A DNA stretch of 64,000 bases from Bacillus sp. JCM 19034 (lineage in GTDB: Bacteria; Bacillota; Bacilli; Bacillales; Bacillaceae_D), in the NCBI RefSeq assembly GCF_001310635.1, contig NZ_BAXR01000009.1, forward strand, positions 1 through 64,000, read 5' to 3'. This document shows positions 46,538-55,444 of this stretch, in pieces; positions within the stretch are counted from its first letter, which is position 1, and the number at the start of each line of letters is the position of its first letter. Made by a program: the position numbers and the translations under genes. The notes under the pieces are model-generated. The model was not told the DNA's origin and did no database searches. It was given only the letters and a program-made list of their open reading frames with translations.

Positions 46538-47499
46538 TTGGTGAGGAACGGGATATTGCACCATCAAGTTGGTGATAAAGTAGAAACCTATTTTTGATTA
46601 AAACGGCAACTAAAGGTACAGCAAGTAACGGTAAACCGTTTTTAACGTTACAGTTATGTGATCATACAGGAGAAATAGAAGCAAAGCTTTGGGGCTGTTC
46701 ACCAGAGGATGAACAGGCATTTTGTAGTCAAGTAATTGTTCACCTTAATGGTGAAGTGTCAGAATACCGTGGTCGAAGACAGTTGAAAATTCAAAGTATT
46801 CGTCCAACAACAGCGATGGATCAAGTGAAAGTTGCTGATTTCGTCCGCTCGGCACCTTTATCTCCTGAAGATATGCTTGATGAAATTACAAAGTTTATAT
46901 TTGATATGAAAAATGCTAATATACAACGGATAACAAGACACCTCGTAAAAAAACATCAAACTGAGTTTTTGCAATCACCTGCGGCAACTAAAAATCATCA
47001 TGAATTTGTGTCTGGACTCGCTTATCATGTTGTCAGTATGTTGAAAATTGCACGAAGCTTAGTTGAGCTTTATCCGTCATTAGATGCAGATTTATTATAC
47101 GCTGGTGTAATTCTTCATGATTTAGGCAAAGTTAGAGAACTCTCTGGACCGATAGATACTCAGTATACGTTAGAGGGGACACTGCTTGGTCATATTTCAA
47201 TTATGATTACGGAAATTGCTCAAACTGCTGAAGAATTAAATATTGATAGTGAGGAAGTTTTAATTCTTCAACATTTAATCGCAAGTCATCATGGAAAAGG
47301 TGAATGGGGAAGTCCAAAAGTTCCTGTAGTCAAGGAAGCAGAAATGCTCCATATGATTGATAATATTGATGCAAAGATGAATATGATTGACCGTGCATTA
47401 GAGACGGTGCAGCCTGGTGAGTTTTCAGAACGAGTTTTTGCATTAGATAACCGAAGCTTTTACAAACCGCGCTTTCATGAGCCACCACTTGATTTATAG
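46538..47499 (+). CDS. yhaM: 3'-5' exoribonuclease YhaM (5' frameshift)
   Basis: From TTG 46538 (GGGAGG seven bases upstream) the frame reads VGDKVETYF, then stops at a T5 run (46591-46595). Adding one T gives [20 protein letters not shown], exactly the YhaM N-terminus, and about 320 residues in total. Residues 10-110 are an OB-type nucleic-acid-binding fold. Residues 150-290 are an HD domain ([46 protein letters not shown]). YhaM trims RNA 3' ends in the cytoplasm. yhaL follows, as in B. subtilis. Confidence 0.93.
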
Positions 47500-47560
47500 T
47501 CATATATTTTCATGCTCGTACATATGATGAAACAAGATGACAAGCATGGAGGGGATTGGC

Positions 47561-47836
47561 GTGAATCGTCGTGGAAACAGTAAATATGCATATGTTCTAT
47601 TAGGTTTGCTATTGCTCGGTTTTTTGTTAACACAAACGCCAATTGGGACTTTGCTAGTTGGAAGCCCGTGGTGGGTGTATCTCATTTTAATTGGGATCGT
47701 CATAAGTGGTTACTTAGCTATAAAGTACACATATGAAGATTATAAAGAAGAACAGAAGTGGATTGAGCAAGAAGGAAACGTCTACATGGAACGAATAAAA
47801 GAGAAGCGCGGTAAGCAAAATGTAGAGAACACATAA
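47561..47836 (+). CDS. yhaL: sporulation-associated small membrane protein YhaL
   Basis: A 91-residue protein with two hydrophobic segments (YAYVLLGLLLLGFLL and WWVYLILIGIVISGYLAI), then a charged tail EEQKWIEQEGNVYMERIKEK. The PWWVYL…EGNVYMERIKEK part matches YhaL, but this version carries an additional N-terminal helix (B. subtilis YhaL is about 70 residues). GTG 47561 follows GGAGGGG at good spacing. It sits directly after yhaM and ends in a terminator. The precise function is unknown. Confidence 0.82.
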   Translation: MNRRGNSKYAYVLLGLLLLGFLLTQTPIGTLLVGSPWWVYLILIGIVISGYLAIKYTYEDYKEEQKWIEQEGNVYMERIKEKRGKQNVENT

Positions 47837-47841
47837 TGGCT

Positions 47842-47888
47842 AAAGGGTGTCGAAGAGATTCATTTCTTTTGACACCTTTTATTTTTTT
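47842..47888 (+). terminator. yhaL terminator
   Basis: AAAGGGTGTC and GACACCTTTT pair, with GAAGAGA/TTCTTT pairing inside, followed by a T-rich tail. Confidence 0.85.
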
Positions 47889-48079
47889 TAAAACAGTCAG
47901 ATAACTTGAAATAAAGGACTGGATATTTATGTTGAAGTAAAGAGTGTGTGTGAAAAGATATATTTAAAGTAACGAAGATTGTGTAATAATCAATGTAAAA
48001 AGTAAGTGTTTTTATCAAAGCGATTATTTGATTTTGATGATAGAGACCGACCTTACTATCAATGAAATAAGGGGGATGT

Positions 48080-48456
48080 TTGGACTTTTTAAAACGAAGA
48101 AGCAGTAATAACTGCCGCGAGAGAAACAAAGAATAACACTGCAATAATAGTTAACTTCGCTTTGAACTATGGTGGAAGAAGTGAAATTTTAATCAATAGT
48201 TAATGAAATTTCTAATGCTAATATGACGGTAAATGATTTAGATGAAGAACGTTTTTAAAGCTATCTTTATTCAAAGTGGCTTTCGGAACCGGACATTATT
48301 ATTCGTACATGCGGGGAAAAGAGGATGAGTAACTTTTTGTTATGGCAATCCTCTAACTCAGAGTTATGGTTCACCGATACTTATTTCCCCGATTTTAATA
48401 AAGAATTACTTTATCAAGCTATAAATGAAGTTCATATGAGAAAACTAAGGTCGTAG
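48080..48456 (+). pseudogene. decayed fragment of an undecaprenyl diphosphate synthase (uppS-like)
   Basis: Pieces of the C-terminal half of UppS are readable in several frames: AVITAARETKNNTAIIVNFA, LNYGGRSEIL, ERF-KSYLYSKWLSEPDIII, RTCGEKRMSNFLLWQSSNSE, LWFTDTYFPDFNKELLYQAI and NEVHMRKLRS-stop at 48454-48456. These match the conserved NYGGR, PD.(L/I)IRT.GE.R.SNFLLWQ and F-P-F blocks. The N-terminal half with the catalytic DGNGRWA motif is absent and several in-frame stops occur. Unlike the other frameshifted genes here, this is a genuine relic. The flanking stretches 47889-48079 and 48457-48560 show no gene. Confidence 0.8.
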
Positions 48457-48560
48457 TTACATAGTTTAGTATCAAAGGCTAAGTTAGGTTTATTCCACAT
48501 GAAAGGAAATAACTTTCATGTGGAATGATCCCTAATTATAGTGCCATCCTTACTTTACTC

Positions 48561-48659
48561 TTAGCAAAAGTAAGCAGAACCTACAATAATTAATAAAATA
48601 AATAATACAACTAATAATGTGAAGTCATAATTTGAACCATGTGTTACTGCTCCTGACAT
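48561..48659 (-). CDS. YjcZ-family spore microprotein (32 residues)
   Basis: The minus-strand frame encodes MSGAVTHGSNYDFTLLVVLF followed by ILLIIVGSAYFC. The LLVVLFILLIIVG helix and short polar N-terminus match the YjcZ family of Bacillus sporulation microproteins and the two paralogues at 49919 and 50053. AGGAAGGATG lies about nine bases before ATG. It lies downstream of prsA and in the same direction. It is probably a spore membrane component; the family function is unknown. Confidence 0.8.
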   Translation of the reverse strand: MSGAVTHGSNYDFTLLVVLFILLIIVGSAYFC

Positions 48660-48784
48660 GTCAATATCATCCTTCCTAATCTGTAGTATTGGGGAATTGC
48701 CCTACTTTTACGTTATGCAAAGGGGATATATAGGTGCAAGGGAAATTCAAAAGTGATCATACTTAGTTAACTCATCTTTCCTTG

Positions 48785-48830
48785 AAATAGAAAAGGAGCT
48801 ACAAAGTTTATTTAACCTTTGTAGCTCCTA
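48785..48830 (-). terminator. prsA terminator
   Basis: GGAGCTACAAAG and CTTTGTAGCTCC form a 12-bp stem. On the minus strand TTTTCTATTTC follows. Confidence 0.88.
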
Positions 48831-48845
48831 GTGTGCTTGTACAAT

Positions 48846-49757
48846 TTATTCTTCAGTAGAATCAAATAGATCAGAATACTGTGAGTCTTTAACATCAATG
48901 TTTGCTTCTTCAATTAAATCAAATAATACTTGATCCTGTGAACGCTTTTGCTGTGCTATTAATGTGTCTCGGATCTCCTCTTCATAATCTTCAAAGGAAT
49001 CACGGAAGCCAGTTTTGAGGATAATGTGATAGCCAAAATCCGACTCAACAATATCACTAATTTCCCCGATTTCTAAGGCGAATGCGGCTTCTGAAAAAGA
49101 ATCAACCATCTCGTCGCGTCCAAAGTAGCCAAGCTCTCCACCCATAGCAGCGGTTCCATCCATCGAATACTCCATAGCGAGTTCAGCAAAATCTTCACCG
49201 TCTTCAAGTTTCTCTAACACTTCTTTTGCTGTTTCCTCTTCTTCAACAAGAATATGACTTGCTTCTACTTGTTCACCAAAAAACTCAATATTCTCGTCAT
49301 AAAAGGATTGTACATCTTCATCAGTTACGCTAATGCCTTCTTCACTAAGTTGGTTAAGAACGAGACCTGGTAGAATCAATTCCTCCACGAATTCGTCCAT
49401 TGATTCAATATCTATATTGAATTGGTTTTGAACGATATCTAGAATTTCTTCATCTGATTCTGCGTTGAAGTTGGTTAGGAAATTATCACGGAAATTTTCT
49501 AACTCTTCTTCAATATCCTCCTCAGGAATGTCAACGTTTGCAATAGCATTTTTGACGATAATATCAGTCACGAGTTGGGAAAGAACTTCATCCCCACCTT
49601 GTCGCTTCAATTCTTCAATTAATTGACCTTCTGTAATATCTTCGCCGTCAACTGTCACAAGCACTTGGCTTTCGTCTTTTGCACCTTCATTGTTACACGC
49701 TGCAAGTACTGTCATACATGCAATTCCAATTGCAGCAATCGTTCGTTTTCTCATCAT
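48846..49757 (-). CDS. prsA: peptidyl-prolyl isomerase lipoprotein PrsA
   Basis: A 303-residue exported foldase. The lipobox is VLAACNN (Cys20). An N-terminal chaperone-like region ([20 protein letters not shown]) precedes a parvulin PPIase domain at residues about 160-255 ([52 protein letters not shown]). A further helical tail follows. PrsA folds secreted proteins at the membrane-wall interface and is usually essential. GAGGAG precedes tandem ATGs at 49757 and 49754; either may be used. The protein is strikingly acidic, which is common in alkaliphilic or salt-tolerant Bacillaceae. Confidence 0.95.
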   Translation of the reverse strand: MMRKRTIAAIGIACMTVLAACNNEGAKDESQVLVTVDGEDITEGQLIEELKRQGGDEVLSQLVTDIIVKNAIANVDIPEEDIEEELENFRDNFLTNFNAESDEEILDIVQNQFNIDIESMDEFVEELILPGLVLNQLSEEGISVTDEDVQSFYDENIEFFGEQVEASHILVEEEETAKEVLEKLEDGEDFAELAMEYSMDGTAAMGGELGYFGRDEMVDSFSEAAFALEIGEISDIVESDFGYHIILKTGFRDSFEDYEEEIRDTLIAQQKRSQDQVLFDLIEEANIDVKDSQYSDLFDSTEE

Positions 49758-49918
49758 GTCAACTCCTCAATGGCTTTCAAGCTATAAGATTACAGTAATT
49801 ACTATACCATACTTTACTCGTAATGAGAAAGCACAGAATTTAGTTTTAGGGCGAAAGCCAGTACGAAATGACAATATTCGCATAGAATATCATAACTAGA
49901 AAAAGAGGAGGTGCTGTT

Positions 49919-50002
49919 ATGTCTCACGGATATCAATCAGGTTTTGCGTTAATTGTTGTATTATTTATTTTGTTAATTATTGTAGGTGCATCTTGGCTTT
50001 AA
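49919..50002 (+). CDS. YjcZ-family spore microprotein (27 residues)
   Basis: Encodes MSHGYQSGFALIVVLFILLI plus IVGASWL. A polar Gly/His N-terminus is followed by one helix, FALIVVLFILLIIVGASW, the YjcZ-family signature. AAGAGGAGGTGCTGTT is a near-perfect ribosome site. It is the first of two tandem paralogues, 51 bases apart. Expression in sporulation is the family expectation. Confidence 0.88.
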   Translation: MSHGYQSGFALIVVLFILLIIVGASWL

Positions 50003-50052
50003 ATAACTAGCACAGCTTCGATTTCGAAAATAATTAAAATGGAGGGGTTAGA

Positions 50053-50142
50053 ATGAGTCATAAAGGTCATGGCGGCGGTTTTGCGTTATTAGTTGTTTTA
50101 TTCATCTTATTGGTGATTATCGGTGCATCTTGGGCATACTAA
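50053..50142 (+). CDS. YjcZ-family spore microprotein (29 residues)
   Basis: Encodes MSHKGHGGGFALLVVLFILL plus VIIGASWAY, a close paralogue of the gene at 49919. GGAGGGGTTAGA precedes the ATG. A strong terminator downstream closes the tandem pair, so both probably share one transcript. Confidence 0.88.
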   Translation: MSHKGHGGGFALLVVLFILLVIIGASWAY

Positions 50143-50169
50143 GATGTAAATGTATTTAATAAAAGAATA

Positions 50170-50214
50170 GGGCGACTTAAATGGGCTTATGCACCCTTTT
50201 AAGTCGCCTTTTTG
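50170..50214 (+). terminator. terminator of the YjcZ microprotein pair
   Basis: GGCGACTTAAA and TTTAAGTCGCC pair with an inner GGG/CCC, followed by TTTTTG. Confidence 0.92.
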
Positions 50215-50341
50215 TTACATATAAAGTGATTTTGGGAGAAATGAAAAGAGCTAAAATCGAAAAGGATACCGGGTCCTCACGTTTCAAAAATGCTCAATAT
50301 CATAAATACAACTTATAAGAAAGACAGCTCGTGTGTCTTTC

Positions 50342-50521
50342 TTATGTAAAAAGAATTTTAATATATGTGGATGTTAGTAGAATCGTAATTAATATATTAA
50401 TCGTTCTAAATACTTTAGGTTGACGTTCCGTCGGGATTTCCCGCTTTAAGCATAAGGAATCTGTCATAGAATTGATTAAAAAGAAAATAATTAATGCAAA
50501 GAAACTACTTATTACAAACAT
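50342..50521 (-). CDS. small membrane protein of unknown function
   Basis: A 59-residue protein with two hydrophobic segments (MFVISSFFALIIFFLINSMT and INILITILLTSTYIKIL) joined by a basic loop LCLKREIPTERQPKVFR. ATG 50521 has AGGAGG six bases upstream on the minus strand and is preferred to the start seven codons earlier. No family is recognised. It is divergent from the ypmS-like gene. Confidence 0.6.
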   Translation of the reverse strand: MFVISSFFALIIFFLINSMTDSLCLKREIPTERQPKVFRTINILITILLTSTYIKILFT

Positions 50522-50649
50522 ACATTTCCTCCTGACGAGCATCGATAATTAAACTTTATCAAAAGATGCGAAAAAAAGATAGGATTAACACTTAATTTTT
50601 ATTTGTTAATTTTGCATATAACTCATAAAATAAGAGAGAGGTGAACGAA

Positions 50650-51237
50650 ATGGCTAATGAAGGAAAGAAGTGGAAAGTCGCTTTTTATACCTTATTAACA
50701 TTCATGATTAGTATATTCATTGTAATTGTTTTACTTGTTCGGATGTTTCCATCAGTTGATGGGGAGTCATATGAAACGAAACCATTTAGTAACAACGAAG
50801 CGTTGTTTACAATCGAAACTGATAAACAGCGTTTTACCTATTTTATTAACAGCTTGTTAAAAGAAAATGAAAGTGAAGTTCCATACGTTATTGAACTTGG
50901 AGATGAATATGTTGAATTCCGCTCTCTCTTTCATTTGTTCGGTCAGGAAATTCCAATTCAGATTTATTTCGATCCAACTGTAGAGCCGAATGGTGATTTA
51001 CTGTTACGTGTTGATTCTTTTCAATTAGGCGTATTTTCGCTACCAGTTGACCGCATGATGATGTTGTTACAGGAAATGCTTGATTTAGCAGATTGGGTCG
51101 TGTTTTATCCAGTAGATGAGTTAGTTGAATTAAAAATGACAGAGCTTCCTCTTGATGAACTAGGAAAAATGCACCTTCGCTTTAAAACGTTTAATCTACA
51201 AGAAGATCTATTGGAAATGGAATTATATTTTAATTAA
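50650..51237 (+). CDS. DUF2140 (YpmS-like) membrane-anchored protein
   Basis: A 195-residue protein with one N-terminal membrane helix (residues about 8-30, WKVAFYTLLTFMISIFIVIV) and an extracytoplasmic domain. YVIELGDEYVEFRSLFHLFG, PIQIYFDPTVEPNGDLLLRV and LGVFSLPVDRMMMLLQEM are typical of DUF2140/YpmS proteins. The role is unknown. GAGAGAGGTG precedes ATG 50650. It ends at a terminator shared with the convergent DUF3267 gene. Confidence 0.85.
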   Translation: MANEGKKWKVAFYTLLTFMISIFIVIVLLVRMFPSVDGESYETKPFSNNEALFTIETDKQRFTYFINSLLKENESEVPYVIELGDEYVEFRSLFHLFGQEIPIQIYFDPTVEPNGDLLLRVDSFQLGVFSLPVDRMMMLLQEMLDLADWVVFYPVDELVELKMTELPLDELGKMHLRFKTFNLQEDLLEMELYFN

Positions 51238-51280
51238 CAAAAGCGTCGATAATGAAGTTGCTCATTACGACGCTTTTGTT
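51238..51280. terminator. terminator between convergent genes
   Basis: AAAGCGTCG and CGACGCTTT pair, with TAATGA/TCATTA pairing inside and A/T flanks. It overlaps the 3' end of the minus-strand DUF3267 gene. Confidence 0.85.
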
Positions 51281-51804
51281 AATATATGGAACCCTTCGGA
51301 ATGATCTTCAACTAAGCTTTTTTTAGGTGCTTTTATAAGATAAGTTAAATAAATAACATCAAAAAAGATAAGGCCAAAATGAATAGACGTTATAATAGAG
51401 ATAACAGCAAGATAGCTTGGGAACATAATCGATAGTAACGCACAGGCCATTGTTATTAAAATAGCAGGTGTCAGTAACGATGTGACATATAGGTTTCTTG
51501 CGATCGGTTCATTTAATTTAACACCGATAAGTGGTAAAAATAACACAAATTTAATCGTAATCGTCGCTTTTTTCCCGCAAAGCCAAATTGGAATTAAATG
51601 CAGTAGTTTATGAATCGCAATTAAAAGTACGATGCTGCTAATAATCGTTATGAAGCGGACATGAACAAATTCGTGAGGCCCGACCAAGCTACTAATAAAT
51701 AAAAAATACAATAAAAATGAAAACAGCATTGTGCATAACGAAAAGAAAATTAGTCTAAATGCACCGAATTCTTGTGTTACACGAATTGTCTTCCAACAGT
51801 TCAT
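51265..51804 (-). CDS. DUF3267 membrane protein (YhaJ position)
   Basis: A 179-residue protein with four to five membrane helices. DUF3267 proteins resemble membrane metallopeptidases with an HExxH-like motif. Here the corresponding stretch reads AIHKLLHLIPIWLCGKKA, so the glutamate is replaced by lysine and a peptidase role is doubtful. GAGGTGACGAC precedes the ATG. It lies between prsA and hpr, where B. subtilis has yhaJ; I leave the symbol blank because similarity cannot be measured here. Confidence 0.72.
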   Translation of the reverse strand: MNCWKTIRVTQEFGAFRLIFFSLCTMLFSFLLYFLFISSLVGPHEFVHVRFITIISSIVLLIAIHKLLHLIPIWLCGKKATITIKFVLFLPLIGVKLNEPIARNLYVTSLLTPAILITMACALLSIMFPSYLAVISIITSIHFGLIFFDVIYLTYLIKAPKKSLVEDHSEGFHILTKAS

Positions 51805-51944
51805 GTCGTCACCTCCTCAACAATTGATTAATTTACGCTCATTTGGAGGAGAAAGCAATAGGTTTAATAAAAATAAATGTAATTATATTTCAAGCATTTC
51901 TATTGACAAGAAATGATAAATATGAATTAAAAGAAGGAGCATTA

Positions 51945-52532
51945 CTATGCTCCTTCTGTTGCAAATTGTTTTTCTTTTGTTTTGGTACGAATTTGACCAT
52001 CTTCTTCATGGAAACTTTCATCGAATTTATGAAGCGTATCTTCAAACATATTAACAAATTCATTACCATAAATATGCCGTAGAATGCTCATAATTTCAGA
52101 GAACTCAGGGAACTTCCCATATAAACCTTTTATCGGTAGTGCACCTTGAAAGACAGCATACGTATCGGATTCATAGCTTTCCAATGTTTGTAGAAAGAGC
52201 TTTTCCCCTTCCTCGGTTAATTGTACATACGTATTCCGTTTATCGTTTTCTTTTTTAGAGAATAGAAGTAAACCGCGGTCTTCTAATTTTTTTGAAAAGT
52301 TAAAAGCAGTTGAAACGTGCATAACCCCAAATTTTGCAATATCTGAGATTGATGCCCCACCTTGATGATAGGCGATCCATAATATATGGTGCTCATTAAT
52401 ATTTAAGTCAAAAGGTTTAATCCAATTTTGCCAGTCTTTCTCTACGGACTTCCATAACGCTTTGCTTAATTGTGCTACTTTGTGACTGAATATCACAGAC
52501 TGTTTTAAGGAGCATTCTGATGATTGTTCCAT
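51945..52532 (-). CDS. hpr: MarR-family transition-state regulator Hpr (ScoC)
   Basis: A 195-residue regulator close to B. subtilis Hpr. [20 protein letters not shown] and [20 protein letters not shown] lead into the winged helix [20 protein letters not shown], then [20 protein letters not shown]. Hpr represses extracellular protease and sporulation genes, including sinI in B. subtilis. The gene is monocistronic on the minus strand. sinI/sinR lie about 37 kb away in this window, so a direct test of conservation of that link is possible. Confidence 0.94.
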   Translation of the reverse strand: MEQSSECSLKQSVIFSHKVAQLSKALWKSVEKDWQNWIKPFDLNINEHHILWIAYHQGGASISDIAKFGVMHVSTAFNFSKKLEDRGLLLFSKKENDKRNTYVQLTEEGEKLFLQTLESYESDTYAVFQGALPIKGLYGKFPEFSEIMSILRHIYGNEFVNMFEDTLHKFDESFHEEDGQIRTKTKEKQFATEGA

Positions 52533-52706
52533 AATTCTCCCCCTAACGATAAGTTCTCTTTACCCCAAATAAAAACTTAGCTTATTCATTTCTATCATAA
52601 TATAACTTTCTTTTATTATGACAAGTTTTATAGAAAAAAGGAAGGTAAAAATGTGTTTATTTAAAACTTTTCGAAAATTTTATTTGTTCTAACAAATTGC
52701 TAGTAT

Positions 52707-53051
52707 TTATTTCTTTTTCATGTCATTAACTTGCTTCTGTAAGTCATCAATATCGCTTTTTAATCGTTGCAATGAAGGTGCAATGTCCTTTTGATAGTCA
52801 CTAAATATGTTTTTTGTTTCATTAACGAAATCTTGTCCTTGCTCTTTTGTAATGGCAATTGTCCCCTTTAGTTGTTTCGTTGTGTTTGTGTATTGTTGTT
52901 TTATTTGCTGCAGGTTTTCCTTCCCTGTCGTTAGCTGCTCCTTAATGCGTCTTTGCATTTGTTTACCAGAAGAAGGAGTTGTGAGTAACGTAATAGAGCT
53001 TGTTACTAGTGAGCCAACAAGTAGACCGATTGTTAGTGATTTAATATTCAT
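52707..53051 (-). CDS. yhaH: YtxH-domain protein YhaH
   Basis: A 114-residue protein. The N-terminal glycine-containing membrane segment (LTIGLLVGSLVTSSITLLTT, then PSSGKQMQRRIKEQ) is the YtxH/YhaH signature. The rest is a lysine/glutamine-rich coiled coil (LQRLKSDIDDLQKQVNDMKK). AAGGAGGGTTTCGT precedes the ATG. Position next to hpr matches B. subtilis. The function is unclear; relatives are general-stress or sporulation genes. Confidence 0.88.
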   Translation of the reverse strand: MNIKSLTIGLLVGSLVTSSITLLTTPSSGKQMQRRIKEQLTTGKENLQQIKQQYTNTTKQLKGTIAITKEQGQDFVNETKNIFSDYQKDIAPSLQRLKSDIDDLQKQVNDMKKK

Positions 53052-53155
53052 ACGAAACCCTCCTTAGATAAATAGGTATAGCGTGACGTCGTTAACTAGT
53101 CTATTTCCAATCCCACCTTCATATACATTTGTATGGAAGTTAGGAGGGAATTTGT

Positions 53156-53362
53156 GTGGAGGCACTGACTTTGCTGTTTATTTCAATATTCCTGTTAACG
53201 ATATATAGTCAAATATACGTAATCATTCGACTTAAAAAGGAAAAAGAACAGGAAAGAAGGAAATCTTTTTATCAATCGTTTTTTTATTTGTTTATGACAT
53301 GCTTTATTAGCGGTTGTATAGCTACATATTGCTTATATTTACTATACTATAAAGTCATTTAA
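53156..53362 (+). CDS. small two-helix membrane protein
   Basis: A 68-residue protein with helices at residues 3-24 (ALTLLFISIFLLTIYSQIYV) and 42-65 (FFYLFMTCFISGCIATYCLY), separated by a basic segment RLKKEKEQERRKS. The GTG start follows TTAGGAGGGAATTT. No family is recognised. It is divergent from yhaH and convergent with serC. Confidence 0.65.
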   Translation: MEALTLLFISIFLLTIYSQIYVIIRLKKEKEQERRKSFYQSFFYLFMTCFISGCIATYCLYLLYYKVI

Positions 53363-53372
53363 TGATGACTTC

Positions 53373-53414
53373 AAGGGTGTGTTAAAAGAATCTAATAGTT
53401 CTTCTGACACACCC
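53373..53414. terminator. hairpin between convergent genes (serC side)
   Basis: AGGGTGTGT and ACACACCCT pair, with AGAA/TTCT pairing inside. The T tail is poor on both strands, so strength is uncertain. Confidence 0.55.
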
Positions 53415-53435
53415 TCTACAACATATTATATGCTT

Positions 53436-54518
53436 TTATGATTTTTGTTGATATGCTTTCATAAAGTCTCGTAGCTTTTCACATGCTTCTACTGGTACTG
53501 AATTATAAGTCGAAGCACGGCAGCCACCAACAGAACGATGGCCATTTAAACCAACAAATCCAAGCTCTTTTGCTTCAGCTAAAAAAGCCTTGTTGTCTTC
53601 TTCAGTTGGTAAGTTAAATGTGATGTTCATAAGAGAACGTGATTCTTTATTTGCATGACCTACATAAAAACCGTTACTTTCGTCAATTGCATCGTAGATA
53701 ATTTGTGCTTTTTCTTGGTTTTGCTTTTCAATGAACGATATACCGCCTAATTCACTCACCCATGTTAAAACTTGGTTTAGCATATAAATTGAAAAAGTAG
53801 GTGGTGTATTATAAAGTGAGTTCGCCCCAGCATGAGTTTTGTATTGGAGCATAGTCGGGACATGTGATACATCTTCTTCTAATAAATCATCACGAACAAT
53901 GGCAACTGTAACACCTGAAGGCCCCAGGTTTTTCTGAGCACCTGCGTAAATAATCCCGAATTGCTCAACATTGATTTGACGCGATAAGATATCGCTTGAC
54001 ATATCAGCAATTAACGGAGCATGAGAGATTGTTGGAAACTCGTGCCATTGTGTACCGAAAATTGTGTTATTCGACGTGAGATGAACGTAAGCATCTGTAT
54101 TATTATATTGAAGAGATTTAGTATCCGGTATTGAACGGTATTGGTTATCTTTTGAAGAACCACCAATAAAAGTGTCACCAATTTGCTTTGCTTCTTTTAT
54201 TGCTTTTTCTGACCATGAGCCTGTTAAAATATAGTTAGCAATTTTTCCTTTTTTTAGATACTGTAATGGAATCATCGCAAATTGAAGGCTTGCCCCACCT
54301 TGAAGGAGAAGTACTTTATAGTTATCAGGAATATTCAACAACTCTTTTAAATGACTAATTGCTTCTAAGTGAACCGCCTCGTATTCTTTACTTCTATGGC
54401 TTAACTCCATAACAGACATGCCCGTATTTGCGAAGTTTGTTAATTCTTTTTGAGCACGCTCAAGAACTTGTTTAGGTAGTGCTGAAGGGCCTGCATTAAA
54501 ATTGTAAACAGCTTTCAT
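53436..54518 (-). CDS. serC: phosphoserine aminotransferase
   Basis: A 360-residue class V aminotransferase. It starts VYNFNAGPSALPKQVLERAQ, has VLLLQGGASLQFAMIPLQYL, the PLP lysine in GIIYAGAQKNLGPSGVTVAI, and ends GFVGLNGHRSVGGCRASTYN. It converts 3-phosphohydroxypyruvate and glutamate to phosphoserine in serine synthesis, and also acts in pyridoxal phosphate synthesis in some species. The position beside hpr/yhaH and hit matches B. subtilis. GGGAGATGG lies before the ATG. Confidence 0.96.
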   Translation of the reverse strand: MKAVYNFNAGPSALPKQVLERAQKELTNFANTGMSVMELSHRSKEYEAVHLEAISHLKELLNIPDNYKVLLLQGGASLQFAMIPLQYLKKGKIANYILTGSWSEKAIKEAKQIGDTFIGGSSKDNQYRSIPDTKSLQYNNTDAYVHLTSNNTIFGTQWHEFPTISHAPLIADMSSDILSRQINVEQFGIIYAGAQKNLGPSGVTVAIVRDDLLEEDVSHVPTMLQYKTHAGANSLYNTPPTFSIYMLNQVLTWVSELGGISFIEKQNQEKAQIIYDAIDESNGFYVGHANKESRSLMNITFNLPTEEDNKAFLAEAKELGFVGLNGHRSVGGCRASTYNSVPVEACEKLRDFMKAYQQKS

Positions 54519-54652
54519 GAACTTTCCATCTCCCTTTTCCTTGCTGGAATATGATAGTACGGTATTAAACCTATAATATCATAAAAATTCTTCAATTTGT
54601 TTTGAATTTTGTGTATTTTTCCGAAAGTTTATAATAATTTTATCTATAAATG

Positions 54653-55087
54653 TTAGTTTTTTATAAAAGTTGAAATTGCCTTTGCAGCTTCTTGTAATTC
54701 TTCTTGTGAATACTCAGAGCTGTGGTCCTTCCAGACAGCCCCATAACCATCTCCTTTTCCATAACGTGGAATTAGGTGGATATGATAATGGAAAACGGTT
54801 TGTCCTGCTTTTTCTCCGTTATTATTAATCATATTCATTCCAATAGGGTTTAAAGCTGCTTTAAGTCCGTTCGCAATTTTTGGCACAGCCGAAAACAGCT
54901 GGCTTGCGACTTCACTAGGCAATTCATATATATCTTGGTAGTGAGCTTTTGGAATAACAAGTGTATGGCCTTTTGTTACTTGGCTAATGTCTAAAAACGC
55001 ATAGACATGTTCATCTTCATAAACTTTTGATGAAGGAATTTCTCCATTTACAATTTTACAAAAAATACAATTTGGTTCATATGTCAT
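54653..55087 (-). CDS. hit: HIT-family protein Hit
   Basis: A 144-residue histidine-triad nucleotide hydrolase. The CIFCKIVNGEIPSSKVYEDE N-terminus carries a zinc CxxC. The catalytic triad is HYHIHLIPR (HxHxH) near residue 105. ATG 55087 is nine bases after GGAAGGG and gives MTYEPNCIFCKIV, matching family length; upstream in-frame starts are rejected. Such enzymes cleave purine nucleoside phosphoramidates or dinucleotides. It is divergent from ecsA, as in B. subtilis. Confidence 0.93.
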   Translation of the reverse strand: MTYEPNCIFCKIVNGEIPSSKVYEDEHVYAFLDISQVTKGHTLVIPKAHYQDIYELPSEVASQLFSAVPKIANGLKAALNPIGMNMINNNGEKAGQTVFHYHIHLIPRYGKGDGYGAVWKDHSSEYSQEELQEAAKAISTFIKN

Positions 55088-55117
55088 TTTCATCAACCCT
55101 TCCATATTTTTCTTCAA

Positions 55118-55444
55118 CTATACCGACTTACAACGTTCGTTGCAAGTTAAGTCAGAATGTAATTATATGAACGATGTGGTTCGGTAAGATTTAGTATGAC
55201 GAAATCAAAAGTTGGTAGTCATAATCGTTGGTTTATTAATAATAGTATGTACTTATAGTTAATAGTGGATAGGATTATACTAGTCGTCTCATTTCTTTAG
55301 TAGGTAAACTAGTCTTTTAGCTTATTTTCGCTTTGTTTTAAGTGTGTCAAAATAAAATTATTATGATAAATAAGATGGTGTAGTATCACGGTAGAGTTTT
55401 CCCACCTATTTTTGGTACTATAGAGGAGAAGGAGTGGAAGTGTT
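55118..55444. other. divergent hit/ecsA intergenic region
   Basis: 327 bases with no gene. It must hold the ecs promoter, but I see no strong -35/-10 pair. ACTAGTC occurs twice as a direct repeat (about 55279 and 55309), which might be a regulator site or chance. GAGGAGAAGGAGTGG near the end is the ecsA ribosome site. Confidence 0.5.
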
